This document shows, in pieces, positions 48,257 to 56,513 of a DNA stretch of 64,000 nucleotides. Below the pieces are notes generated by a model. It was not told the origin of the DNA and ran no database searches. It saw only the letters and a program-made list of their open reading frames with translations. The stretch is from positions 124,001-188,000 of the forward strand of contig NZ_LPUX01000064.1 of assembly GCF_001651865.1 (NCBI RefSeq), in the 5' to 3' direction. Positions within the stretch are counted from its first letter, which is position 1. Each line of letters starts with the position of its first letter. The translations under genes and the position numbers were made by a program. The stretch comes from Sinorhizobium glycinis. Its GTDB lineage: Bacteria > Pseudomonadota > Alphaproteobacteria > Rhizobiales > Rhizobiaceae.

Positions 48257-49345
48257 ATGAGAACCATGAAACTTTTTTCGACTTGGACCAGTCAAAGCAG
48301 GCGCGCACGGAATTTGGAAAGCCCCCCACTCTTCCTCTTTGGCTTCAACAAATGGAAAACGTTCATGTGCGACTGGTTCCCGCACCATGAACCAAGATTC
48401 GTGCGCGTCAAGCAATGGCCCTTGGAGTTCGATCTCTACTGGAAGCGACAGCTTCTCCGCGACCCGCGCGCCAAGGTGCTCGCCTGGCAATATAAGGGGC
48501 CGCCGAAGCTCAAGGAATTCTGCGCCCGCCACGGGATCCCGTTCCACTATGTCGAGGATGGCTTCCTCCGTTCCGTGGCGCTCGGTGCGCTCAGGGTGCC
48601 GCCGCTTTCGCTGGCCTTCGATGCGCAGGACATGTACTTCAACGCCAAGGCTCCGACCGATCTCGAGGAAATCCTCGGAACCTACGACTTCGAGAACGAC
48701 CGCGCATTGGTGCGCAGAGCAAGCGCAGCGCGGCAGCTGCTGCTCGCCAGCCGCCTCAGCAAATACAATTCCGGCCATTCGCTCGACATCGCCACCGTGT
48801 ATGGCGAGAAGACCCGAAAGCGGGTCCTCGTCATCGGCCAGGTGGAGCGTGACGCGTCGATCGCCTATGGCTGCGCGACCAAGGTCACGAACAACGATCT
48901 GGTGCGGCTCGCGAGGAAGGAGAACCCTGACGCACAGGTAATCTACAAACCGCACCCGGAAGTGCTGAAGGGTACGGCCGAGGCGAAGTCCAATCCGGGG
49001 CTGGTGCGCGACATCGCGATGATCCTCGAGCAGGATATCAGCCTCGCCGACGCGCTGGAAACTGTCGATCACGTCTATACGATTACATCGCTTTCGGGCT
49101 TCGAGGCTCTGCTGCGCGGCATCAAGGTGACGACGGTCGGCTGTCCCTTCTATTCCGGCTGGGGGCTGACGGACGATCGCCAGCCGAATCCGCGCCGCAA
49201 CCGGAAGCTTTCGATCGACGAGGTCTTCGCGGCAGCCTACATTCTTTATGCAAAGTATCTCGATCCGGTCACCAGGACGCCGATCGAAATCGAGCAGGCG
49301 CTGGAGGTTCTCGCCAGGATGCGCGCGGAGCAGATGGCGGCTTGA
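48257..49345 (+). CDS. Second KpsC-like capsule protein (single module)
   Basis: The 362-residue paralogue of the gene at 34890 shares VEDGFLRSV, PPLSLAFDAQDMYF, PTDLEEILGTYDF, LVIGQVERDASI, YKPHPE and HVYTITSLSGFEALLRG, plus GWGLTDDR. It lacks the C-terminal ~50-residue tail of the first copy. A second ATG at 48266 is equally possible; neither has a strong ribosome site. The gene is followed by a convergent KpsM-like gene 7 bp from its stop. GC content returns to the high level of the flanks here. Confidence 0.87.
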   Translation: MRTMKLFSTWTSQSRRARNLESPPLFLFGFNKWKTFMCDWFPHHEPRFVRVKQWPLEFDLYWKRQLLRDPRAKVLAWQYKGPPKLKEFCARHGIPFHYVEDGFLRSVALGALRVPPLSLAFDAQDMYFNAKAPTDLEEILGTYDFENDRALVRRASAARQLLLASRLSKYNSGHSLDIATVYGEKTRKRVLVIGQVERDASIAYGCATKVTNNDLVRLARKENPDAQVIYKPHPEVLKGTAEAKSNPGLVRDIAMILEQDISLADALETVDHVYTITSLSGFEALLRGIKVTTVGCPFYSGWGLTDDRQPNPRRNRKLSIDEVFAAAYILYAKYLDPVTRTPIEIEQALEVLARMRAEQMAA

Positions 49346-49352
49346 GGCGTTT

Positions 49353-50129
49353 CTAAACCCGTTCCTCGCGGATCTCCCGCATCGAAGCCGTCAGCAGCGC
49401 CAGGCCGGCGACGAAGCAGACTAGCGCGAATTCGAGCACGTAGCCCTTATCCAGGCCGTCGGCGCGGTATTCCGGGTAAACGGCGCTCCGGAACCACATG
49501 ATGATGTGCACGAGCGGATTGTAGAGAATGTAATCGCGGAACGGGCTAGGCAGGCTTTCCGGCAGAAAGAACACGCCGGAGATCATGAAGAGCGGGCGGT
49601 TGATGATGCCGAAAATCTGCTCGTAGAGCGGTAGGCGGGCGAACATCACGATGTTGATCGTGCCGATGCCGAGGCCCAGCATGGCGGCGGAACCGGCGGC
49701 CTCCGCCATGCCGGCGAGGTCCATCGGCTGGCTGACGCCGCCGAGTTCGATGATCAGGAAGAGGATCAGCACCGACACCAGTGCGTCGGTCATCAGTTGC
49801 AGGATGAAGCGCGAGACGATCGCGTCGAAGGGCGAAACGACCGGATAGGAGAGCAGCGCCTTGTTCGCCTTCATCGTGCCGGCCATGAAGGACGACATGC
49901 GCTGGTAGAAGGTGAAGGGCAGATAGCCGCTGGCGAAGAACAGCGGGAAGCTCAGGCCAAGCGCCGGCATGCGGGCGAAGACCTGGAAGATCAGCGTCAT
50001 CATCGCGACATGGGCGACCGGATCGAAGATCGCCCATAGATAGCCGCCGGGTTTGGAGCCGTAGCGCGTCGACATTTCCCGCACCATGAGCGCCGCGGTC
50101 ACTCTGAAGTGCTGTACGATGAGTTTCAC
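49353..50129 (-). CDS. Second KpsM-like capsule export permease
   Basis: The 258-residue ABC-2 permease has LMVREMSTRYGSKPGGYLWA at its N-terminus, near identical in pattern to the first KpsM, and the same GVFFLPESLPSPFRDY loop. It has about six membrane helices. It has no partner ATPase beside it, so it either shares the KpsT at 36903 or is a spare copy that gives different substrate specificity. It is last in line behind the minus-strand purU gene, across a RIME element. Confidence 0.9.
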   Translation of the reverse strand: MKLIVQHFRVTAALMVREMSTRYGSKPGGYLWAIFDPVAHVAMMTLIFQVFARMPALGLSFPLFFASGYLPFTFYQRMSSFMAGTMKANKALLSYPVVSPFDAIVSRFILQLMTDALVSVLILFLIIELGGVSQPMDLAGMAEAAGSAAMLGLGIGTINIVMFARLPLYEQIFGIINRPLFMISGVFFLPESLPSPFRDYILYNPLVHIIMWFRSAVYPEYRADGLDKGYVLEFALVCFVAGLALLTASMREIREERV

Positions 50130-50168
50130 AGGGGCCTCTCGCGGATTGCCAGTGGTGCAACGGTTCTG

Positions 50169-50300
50169 CGCCCCTCATCCCGCTGCCGCGACCTTCTCCC
50201 GGCAGGCGGGGAGAAGGGGCAAGTGGCACCGCTCGATGCTCCTCTGCCCGCGGGTGATCGGGCTGGAAGGGGCGTGATGGCGCCATCGCGGTGAGGGGCG
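50169..50300. repeat. RIME-type intergenic element
   Basis: This 132-bp element is bounded by CGCCCCTCA and TGAGGGGCG. Its inner hairpin CCTTCTCCCGGCAGGCGGGGAGAAGG matches that of the element at 28251. It lies between the start of the second kpsM and the end of purU. Confidence 0.75.
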
Positions 50301-50397
50301 ACCGCCCGCATCGGGCCTCTCTAACGCCTTGGATCGGCATTGTCCATGAGCGGAACGACCGCCGATCAGGCGAGACAACAGGCGATTGTCGACAACC

Positions 50398-51285
50398 TCA
50401 CCCCATCCGTTCCGACGCATAGCTCCCCGGGCTCGGCGGAAACACCACGACGCGGTTGCCGTTGATGAAGGTGCGGTGGTGGATATGGGCGTGGACGGCG
50501 CGGGCCAGCACCTGGCTTTCGACGTCGCGGCCGATCGACACGTAGTCCTCGGCGGATTGCGCATGGGTGATGCGGGCGATGTCCTGCTCGATGATCGGGC
50601 CTTCGTCGAGGTCGGCGGTGACGTAATGCGCCGTCGCGCCGATCAGCTTGACGCCGCGCTCATAGGCCTGCTTGTAGGGGTTGGCGCCCTTGAACGACGG
50701 CAAGAACGAGTGGTGGATGTTGATGATCCGGCCCGACATCTTCTTGCAGAGCGCGTCCGACAGCACCTGCATGTAGCGGGCCAGCACGATCAGTTCGGCG
50801 CCGGTCTGCTCGACGAAGTCCAGGAGCTGGGCTTCCGCCTTCGGCTTGTTCTCCTTCGTCACCTTGATGCAGTGGAAGGGGATGTCGTGGTTGACGACGA
50901 CCTTCTGGTAGTCGAAGTGGTTGGAGACGACGCCGACGATGTCGATCGGCAGGGCGCCGATCTTCCAGCGGTAGAGCAGGTCGTTCAGGCAGTGGCCGAA
51001 ACGCGACACCATCAGGAGCACCTTGGTGCGCTCCGACTGGTCGTGGAGCGCCGCTTCCATGGCGAATTTCTTTGCGATCGGTTTCAGCCCTTCCTCGAGC
51101 GCCGCACGGCTGACGCCCTCTTCCGAGATGAAGGAGATGCGCATGAAGAAGAGGCCCGTTTCGAGATCGTCGAACTGCGAGCTGTCGATGATGTTGCAGC
51201 CCTGTTCGGCGAGATAGCCGGAAAGCGCCGCGACGATGCCGCGGGTGGATTTGCAGGTTACCGTCAAAACGTAAGTGTGCATCAT
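50398..51285 (-). CDS. purU: Formyltetrahydrofolate deformylase PurU
   Basis: The 295-residue enzyme has an N-terminal ACT domain (residues ~1-85, VLTVTCKSTRGIVAALSGYLAEQGCNI start region) and a C-terminal formyltransferase fold with catalytic Asn and His in INIHHSFLPSF and Asp in HYVTADLDEGPI. It hydrolyses 10-formyl-THF to THF and formate, protecting the free folate pool. Two Met codons sit together at the start. It is 43 bp behind the PanB-like gene, so the pair handles one-carbon units together, probably linked to the oxygenase genes upstream. Confidence 0.94.
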   Translation of the reverse strand: MMHTYVLTVTCKSTRGIVAALSGYLAEQGCNIIDSSQFDDLETGLFFMRISFISEEGVSRAALEEGLKPIAKKFAMEAALHDQSERTKVLLMVSRFGHCLNDLLYRWKIGALPIDIVGVVSNHFDYQKVVVNHDIPFHCIKVTKENKPKAEAQLLDFVEQTGAELIVLARYMQVLSDALCKKMSGRIINIHHSFLPSFKGANPYKQAYERGVKLIGATAHYVTADLDEGPIIEQDIARITHAQSAEDYVSIGRDVESQVLARAVHAHIHHRTFINGNRVVVFPPSPGSYASERMG

Positions 51286-51328
51286 TCGTCCTTGTTGTCG
51301 CCTCGTGGAGCGCCGACCTCGCTATATA

Positions 51329-52150
51329 TCACCTTGCGCGGAAAACGGCCGGCTCCTGTGCATCGATCTTGTTGAGGAATTCCTCCAGCTCGCCCGGCTC
51401 GATGCCGACCAGATGCGCCTTTTCCGGATAGGCGCCGGATCGCACATCCTCGGCATATTCGCGGAAGGCGGCAATGCGCTCCCGCTGCAGCCGTTCAAAT
51501 TCGGCGGCGAAGTTGCGGTAGACCTTGGCATGGCGCGGATAGTGGCCGCGGTTCTGGCCGAGCACGTCTTCGGCAAAGAGATATTGCGCGTCGCATCCGG
51601 TGCCCGCTCCCATGGACATCATCAAGAGCGAGGTCCGCTCAGAGATGGCGGCCGCCACCTCTCCCGGCACGACCTCGATCTCGGCCGCGAAGGCGCCAGC
51701 CTCTTCGAGCGCCTTCACCTGGCGCCAGATCTCGATCGCGCTTGCCGCCGTCTTGCCGACGGCGCGGAAACCGCCGGTCCAGGTCGCCTTGGACGGGATC
51801 AGCCCGACATGGCCGCAGACGGGGATGCCCTCTTCGCGAAGCCGCCTGACCGTCGAAAGGCCGGCGGCGCAATAAACGGCGTCGCCGCCCGCCCGCATCG
51901 CCTGGAACGCGCCGCGCAGATAGTCTTCGGCCGTGACGAAATCGCCGTATTCGAGACCCGGAAAGGCAAAGACCGTCGGCGCCGCCTCGCGAAACGCGGG
52001 CCCGAGCAGCGCCGGCGGAACGGATACGAGGTCGATGCCGGCCTTCTCGGCGGCCTCGGCCTCCTCGAGCGTCACGACGCGCAGCATGGTGAGTTGCCTC
52101 TGGCCCTTGATCGACAACAGATCGGCAACGGTCGGGCGGCGGTGTTTCAT
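51329..52150 (-). CDS. PanB-like protein with altered active site
   Basis: The 273-residue TIM-barrel protein aligns along its length with ketopantoate hydroxymethyltransferase: IPVCGHVGLIPS, the PanB-type Glu in EIEVVPGE, and GHYPRHAKVY. However, against E. coli PanB the metal ligands Asp45 (now in LVSVPPALLG) and Asp84 (now FPGLEYG) and the ketopantoate contacts Lys112 and Glu114 (now VYCAAG) are all replaced. Pantothenate synthesis is therefore doubtful. It may act on another 2-oxo acid or folate adduct. Placement between ferredoxin reductase and purU suggests a one-carbon role. These residue comparisons are from memory of the E. coli sequence. Confidence 0.75.
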   Translation of the reverse strand: MKHRRPTVADLLSIKGQRQLTMLRVVTLEEAEAAEKAGIDLVSVPPALLGPAFREAAPTVFAFPGLEYGDFVTAEDYLRGAFQAMRAGGDAVYCAAGLSTVRRLREEGIPVCGHVGLIPSKATWTGGFRAVGKTAASAIEIWRQVKALEEAGAFAAEIEVVPGEVAAAISERTSLLMMSMGAGTGCDAQYLFAEDVLGQNRGHYPRHAKVYRNFAAEFERLQRERIAAFREYAEDVRSGAYPEKAHLVGIEPGELEEFLNKIDAQEPAVFRAR

Positions 52151-52247
52151 GGGTTTCTCCTGGAAACGGGCTATGGTCGGCTGGAATGGATTGTGGGGTT
52201 ACGCGTTCAGCGACCCACTTGCTATGAGCTCAAGAGAAAGGGTGCAG

Positions 52248-52409
52248 ACCCCTCCCCAACCCCTCCCCACAAGGGGGAGGGACTTACCCTGCCGCACCGT
52301 CTCTGCCTTCGACTCAGACGGTTCAGCCAGACACAAGGACTGGATGAAGGCGACAGAGGGCCGCGCGCGCCAAGCCCCTCCCCCTTGTGGGGAGGGGTTG
52401 GGGAAGGGT
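52248..52409. repeat. MITE-like element with long terminal inverted repeats
   Basis: Arms at about 52248-52281 and 52376-52409 are inverted copies over ~34 bp with one mismatch; the central motif is CCTCCCCACAAGGGGGAGG. They enclose about 94 bp without coding potential. It sits in the 277-bp gap between the ferredoxin reductase and PanB-like genes and could fold into one long hairpin that separates or stabilises the two transcripts. Confidence 0.75.
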
Positions 52410-52427
52410 CTTTTCGTTCGCTCACGC

Positions 52428-53654
52428 TCAGGCCGCCAGCAGCTTCTTCAACTTGCTTTCGGGCGAAGAAAGCGCCGCCGGGTCGGGCCGGCTGCCGGCG
52501 GCGATCAGCATTTCGGCAAGGCGAATGTCGCGGGCGACCGCATTGCCGGGCCCGATGCCGCTCGCGGCGATCAGCCGGCCCTCGCCGTCGAGGTGGAAAA
52601 GGATGAAGGCGCCGTCCGTGAGATCGCGCCGGACGGTCGTCACGGCGCCATCGGCAAGGCCGGCGATCTGCAGGGTCAGCTCATATTGATCCGACCAGAA
52701 CCACGGCACACTGGCGACAGGCTCGTTGGCGCCCATCAGATTGGCCGCAGCCAGCGTTCCCTGATCCTGCGCGTTGCGCCAGGCCTCGAGCCGCACCCGC
52801 CGGCCCTGATAAAGCGAGAGGGGAAAGGAACAGCAGTCGCCAGCGGCATAGATATCGGGGTCCGACGTCCGAAGCCTCTCGTCGACGGCGATGCCGTTTT
52901 CGACCAGGATCCCGGCGGCCTCGGCAAGCCCGGTGTTCGGGATCGCACCAATGCCGACGACAATGAGATCGGCGAGCCTGCCGGTGCCATCGGCGAAGAG
53001 GACACGTGCGCCATCATCATCCGCTTCGACCGCCGCGATGCGCACGCCGCAGACGATCTCGACGCCTTCCTGCCGGTGCCGTTCGGCAACGACGTCTGCA
53101 ATTTCCTCCGGCACGCCACGGGAAAGGACGCGCGGCAAGCCTTCGATGAGCACGACCTCGGCGCCGAGCTTGCGGGCCGTCGCAGCAAGTTCGAGACCGA
53201 TGAAGCCGCCGCCGATGATGACGAGCTTGCGCCCCGGCGCCAGCGCCCGGCGGATCGCCAGGGCGTCGGCATGGGTTCGCAGCATTCGGATGCGTCCGGA
53301 ATTCTCCGGAGCGCCCGGAAGGGCGCGCGGCCGGGCGCCGGTCGCAAGAAGCAGCCGGCCGTAGTGGATCGCGCGACCGTCCGCGAGCCGCACCGCCCTT
53401 TGCCGGCGGTCGATCGCCTCGACCGGGACGCCCGTCAACACCGTGATCCGAGCCTCCTCATAGCGCTCGGGACCGGCAATGTATTTCGGCGGCTCGGCGC
53501 CGGCAAGCCCGTCCTTTGACAGCGGCGGCCGCTCATAGGGGAGATGCGGCTCGGCGCCGATCAGGGTGATTCCGCCCTCGAAACGCTTTTCCCTCAGCGC
53601 AAAGGCCGCCCTTGCGCCGCATTCGCCGGCGCCGACGATAACGATATGGCTCAT
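52428..53654 (-). CDS. Ferredoxin reductase, FAD/NAD(P)-dependent (MocF-like)
   Basis: The 408-residue flavoprotein has an N-terminal FAD fingerprint VIVGAGECGARAAFALRE (residues ~4-21), a second dinucleotide fold VIIGGGFIGLELAATARKLG (~145-164), and the FAD-closing motif DIYAAGDCCSF. It resembles reductases of oxygenase systems (BphA4/ThcD-like). The ATG at 53654 follows GGGGAGGAG and gives the standard start; a longer frame overlaps the Rieske gene. It should pass electrons from NADH to the neighbouring Rieske ferredoxin. Confidence 0.9.
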   Translation of the reverse strand: MSHIVIVGAGECGARAAFALREKRFEGGITLIGAEPHLPYERPPLSKDGLAGAEPPKYIAGPERYEEARITVLTGVPVEAIDRRQRAVRLADGRAIHYGRLLLATGARPRALPGAPENSGRIRMLRTHADALAIRRALAPGRKLVIIGGGFIGLELAATARKLGAEVVLIEGLPRVLSRGVPEEIADVVAERHRQEGVEIVCGVRIAAVEADDDGARVLFADGTGRLADLIVVGIGAIPNTGLAEAAGILVENGIAVDERLRTSDPDIYAAGDCCSFPLSLYQGRRVRLEAWRNAQDQGTLAAANLMGANEPVASVPWFWSDQYELTLQIAGLADGAVTTVRRDLTDGAFILFHLDGEGRLIAASGIGPGNAVARDIRLAEMLIAAGSRPDPAALSSPESKLKKLLAA

Positions 53655-53692
53655 GTTCTCCTCCCCTGGCGCCTGAACGTCAGGCCGCGTCC

Positions 53693-54010
53693 TCAGGAAA
53701 TCGCAATGAAGACGCTGCCGGCCTCGACCTTGACCGGATAGGTCCTCAGATTGACGCAGACGGGTGCGCCCTTGGCCTGGCCGGTCTTGTAGTTGAAGCG
53801 GCCGTTGTGCTTCGGACATTCGATGATGTCGTCCATCACCAGGCCGTCGGCGAGGTGGATATGCTCATGGGTGCAGAGCCCGTCGGTGGCGAAATATTCG
53901 TCATCGGGACTTCGGTAGACGGCAAAGGTGCGGCCGTCGTGGTCGAAGCGGATCACGTCTTCCTCGTCGATATCGTCGGCCGCGCAGACCTCGACCCAGT
54001 TCGAGCTCAT
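53693..54010 (-). CDS. Rieske-type [2Fe-2S] ferredoxin (MocE-like)
   Basis: The 105-residue ferredoxin has the Rieske cluster ligands CTH (residues ~46-48) and CPKH after a 16-17 residue gap. Length and lack of a membrane anchor match soluble oxygenase ferredoxins. It lies between the desaturase-like oxygenase and the reductase with gaps of 38-46 bp, so the three should form one electron-transfer chain. This trio corresponds in family to MocD-MocE-MocF of rhizopine use. Confidence 0.93.
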   Translation of the reverse strand: MSSNWVEVCAADDIDEEDVIRFDHDGRTFAVYRSPDDEYFATDGLCTHEHIHLADGLVMDDIIECPKHNGRFNYKTGQAKGAPVCVNLRTYPVKVEAGSVFIAIS

Positions 54011-54056
54011 GGGTTTCCTCCATCCGATGTGTTGATTGCCGGCTGCTTGTCCGCGC

Positions 54057-55142
54057 TTACTCGGCGGCGACCGGCTCGCTGTGGAACTCTTCGCGATAGG
54101 GCTTCGCGGTCGGCGGCAGTTCGCGCCTCAGGAAATAGTCCTCGTTGCGCAATTGCCGAATGAAGGCCGGGATCATCTCGCGATAGCCGTCGAGGATAGA
54201 CGGATTGGCGGCAGGCAGGTCGTGCCTGATCATCGCGTGCAGCTTCGGCAAGGCGTGGTAGGGCACCATCGGGAACATGTGGTGCTCGACGTGGTAGTTC
54301 ATGTTCCAGTAGATGAAGCGGCTCACCGGATTCATATGGACCGTGCGGCTGTTCAGCCGGTGGTCGATGACGTTGTCGGCAAGGCCGCCATGCTGGAGCA
54401 GGCCCGTCAGCACGTGATGCCAGGCGCCGTAAAGCCGCGGCAGGCCGATGAGCATCAGCGGCAGGATGGAGCCGAGATAGATCGAAAGGCCAGTGGCAGC
54501 GACATAGATTGCGAGCCAGATGCGGGCGACGAGGATCGCCTTCGGACGCTCCATTTCCGGGATAAAGGTTTTCTCGGCCGCACTGATCACGCCGAAGGCG
54601 TTCCGCACCACGTCGATGACCGCATGCCAGACATCGATGATGCCGAAGAAGTTGAGAACGAGGCGGAGAAGATCCGGCGGCCGCATGACGGCGATCTCCG
54701 GATCGCGGCCGACGATGACCGTGTCGGTGTGGTGGCGCGTATGGCTCCAGCGCCAGGTCACCGGGTTGCGCATGATCATGAAGCAGGCGATCTGATAGAC
54801 GGCGTCGTTCATCCACATCGTCTTGAAGGCGGTGCCATGGCCGCATTCGTGCCAGCGGCTGTCGGAGGCCGAGCCGTAGAGAACGCCATAGGCAAGGAAA
54901 AGCGGCACGGCGAACCAACTGCCCCAGAACCAGATGCCGAGGCCGCCGAAGAGAACCATGCTGCCGAGCCAGATCGCGGTGTCGCGGATGGCCGGTCCAT
55001 CCTCGCGCTTCATCAGTTCCTTCATCTGCTTGCGCGGAATTTCCGTGTGGTACCACTCGGCCGCGGCAAGGCCGCTCGCCACCGCGGCCTGGGCATCGCG
55101 GCCAAGCAGGCTGTAATCTCGTTTCGTCGGAACTGTCGTCAT
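54057..55142 (-). CDS. Membrane fatty-acid desaturase-type oxygenase (MocD-like)
   Basis: The 361-residue di-iron membrane enzyme has three histidine boxes, HECGH, HTRHH and HVEHHMFP, and about four hydrophobic helices (for example residues ~70-103 and ~205-237). This family hydroxylates alkanes or acyl chains, or removes methyl groups; MocD acts in rhizopine catabolism. The ATG at 55142 is preceded by GGGAGG; the 34-residue upstream frame has no ribosome site. It is first in the operon, divergent from the LacI-type gene. Confidence 0.9.
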   Translation of the reverse strand: MTTVPTKRDYSLLGRDAQAAVASGLAAAEWYHTEIPRKQMKELMKREDGPAIRDTAIWLGSMVLFGGLGIWFWGSWFAVPLFLAYGVLYGSASDSRWHECGHGTAFKTMWMNDAVYQIACFMIMRNPVTWRWSHTRHHTDTVIVGRDPEIAVMRPPDLLRLVLNFFGIIDVWHAVIDVVRNAFGVISAAEKTFIPEMERPKAILVARIWLAIYVAATGLSIYLGSILPLMLIGLPRLYGAWHHVLTGLLQHGGLADNVIDHRLNSRTVHMNPVSRFIYWNMNYHVEHHMFPMVPYHALPKLHAMIRHDLPAANPSILDGYREMIPAFIRQLRNEDYFLRRELPPTAKPYREEFHSEPVAAE

Positions 55143-55206
55143 CCCTGCCTCCCGAAGCGCGCTCCCGTCTGCGGCTTCAACTGATGCGAGGAGAATAAGT
55201 TGACTT

Positions 55207-55258
55207 TTGACAGCTCTCAATGCAGTCATGATATATTCTCTCAAAACACATCAAAACA
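55207..55258 (+). promoter_or_regulatory. Candidate promoter and direct repeats before LacI-type gene
   Basis: TTGACA at 55207-55212 and TATATT at 55232-55237 form a promoter-like pair with a long 19-bp spacer. Directly downstream, TCAAAACA is repeated at 55241-55248 and 55251-55258, on one helical face (10-bp period). It lies in the 157-bp divergent gap and could serve autoregulation. Confidence 0.4.
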
Positions 55259-55299
55259 GCAACCTCATGCCTGAGGTAATGCTGTCAGGGAGCGCAAAG

Positions 55300-56331
55300 A
55301 TGAGCAGCAGGCCGACAATCGCGGATCTGGCGCGGGCCGCGGGCGTGAGCGTTGCAACGGTGGACCGCGTGCTGAACGGCCGCCACCCGGTGCGCGAGGA
55401 GACGGCGCGGCGCGTCTATGACGCGGCAAAGGCGATCGGCTATCACGCCGTCGGGCTGCTGCGGCAGCGCGTTTTCGAGGATCTGCCGCAATACCGGCTC
55501 GGTTTCCTCCTGCAAAAGCCGCAGCAAGCTTTCTATCAGGCGGTCGCGAAGGAAATGGAGAATGCCGCGCTGGCGCTGACCAATGTCCGCGCCATGCCGC
55601 AGGTCGACTTCGTTGCCAATTCGACGCCAGCTGGAATTACCGAGAAGCTCAAGGCGATGGCGGCGCGCAATCAGGCGATCGCCTTCGTCGCCCCCGACTA
55701 TCCGGCCGTCACCGATGCTGTCGAGGAACTGAAGCAGCGCGGCATTCCGACTTTCTCGCTGCTCTCCGATTTTGCGTCCGGCGTGCGCGAAGGCTATATC
55801 GGCCTGAACAATCACAAGGTCGGGCGAACCGCCGCCTGGATGATCGCCAGGGCGGCCAAACGGCCGGGCAAGGTCGCTGCCTTCATCGGCAGCCATCGCT
55901 TCCTCGGCCACGAACTGCGCGAGATCGCCTTTCGCTCCTATTTTCGCGAGAAGGCGCCCGAGTTCGAGGTGCTCGATACGATGGTGAACCTCGATACCGC
56001 CGAAATCACCCATGAGGCGACGCTCGACCTCCTGAAGCGCCACCCCGATCTCCTCGGCTTCTACGTTTGCGGCGGCGGCATGGAGGGCGCGATATCGGCA
56101 ATTCGCGAGGAGAAGCTCGTCGGCAAGCTGCTCGTCGTCGTCAACGAGCTGACACCGGAGTCACGCGCGGCCCTTGCCGATGAAGCGGTGATCATGGCGG
56201 TCGCGACGCCCGTCCAGACGCTGGCGCGTGAGACGATCAATCTGATGATCGGCGCCATCGATCGGGGAACGGCTGGCGTACCGGGACAGACCATCCTGCC
56301 CTTCGACATCTTCACGCCGGAGAACATTTAG
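55300..56331 (+). CDS. LacI-family transcriptional regulator
   Basis: The 343-residue regulator has an N-terminal helix-turn-helix TIADLARAAGVSVATVDRVLNGR (residues ~6-28; pattern given only) and a periplasmic-binding-protein effector domain. The form VATVDRVLNGR with Asp replacing the usual Ser is seen in the sugar/inositol-type subgroup. The ATG follows AGGGAG at about 8 bp. It is divergent from the oxygenase operon and probably controls it; an inositol-like or sugar-amine ligand would fit but is unproven. Confidence 0.92.
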   Translation: MSSRPTIADLARAAGVSVATVDRVLNGRHPVREETARRVYDAAKAIGYHAVGLLRQRVFEDLPQYRLGFLLQKPQQAFYQAVAKEMENAALALTNVRAMPQVDFVANSTPAGITEKLKAMAARNQAIAFVAPDYPAVTDAVEELKQRGIPTFSLLSDFASGVREGYIGLNNHKVGRTAAWMIARAAKRPGKVAAFIGSHRFLGHELREIAFRSYFREKAPEFEVLDTMVNLDTAEITHEATLDLLKRHPDLLGFYVCGGGMEGAISAIREEKLVGKLLVVVNELTPESRAALADEAVIMAVATPVQTLARETINLMIGAIDRGTAGVPGQTILPFDIFTPENI

Positions 56332-56513
56332 GCCCACCGGACGACGACCGAGATTTTCCGCGATTAAGTGCTGTCAGGGTGTTGTCTTCTGGTTCATGAA
56401 AAAGCTAAGACACCACAACCGACAGGCGAGGCCGACACCAAAACACGGAAAACGATTGCCGCACACCCGCAGGCAACATCGCACGTCGGGCCGGTTTGCA
56501 GGAGAGGGCAGGA

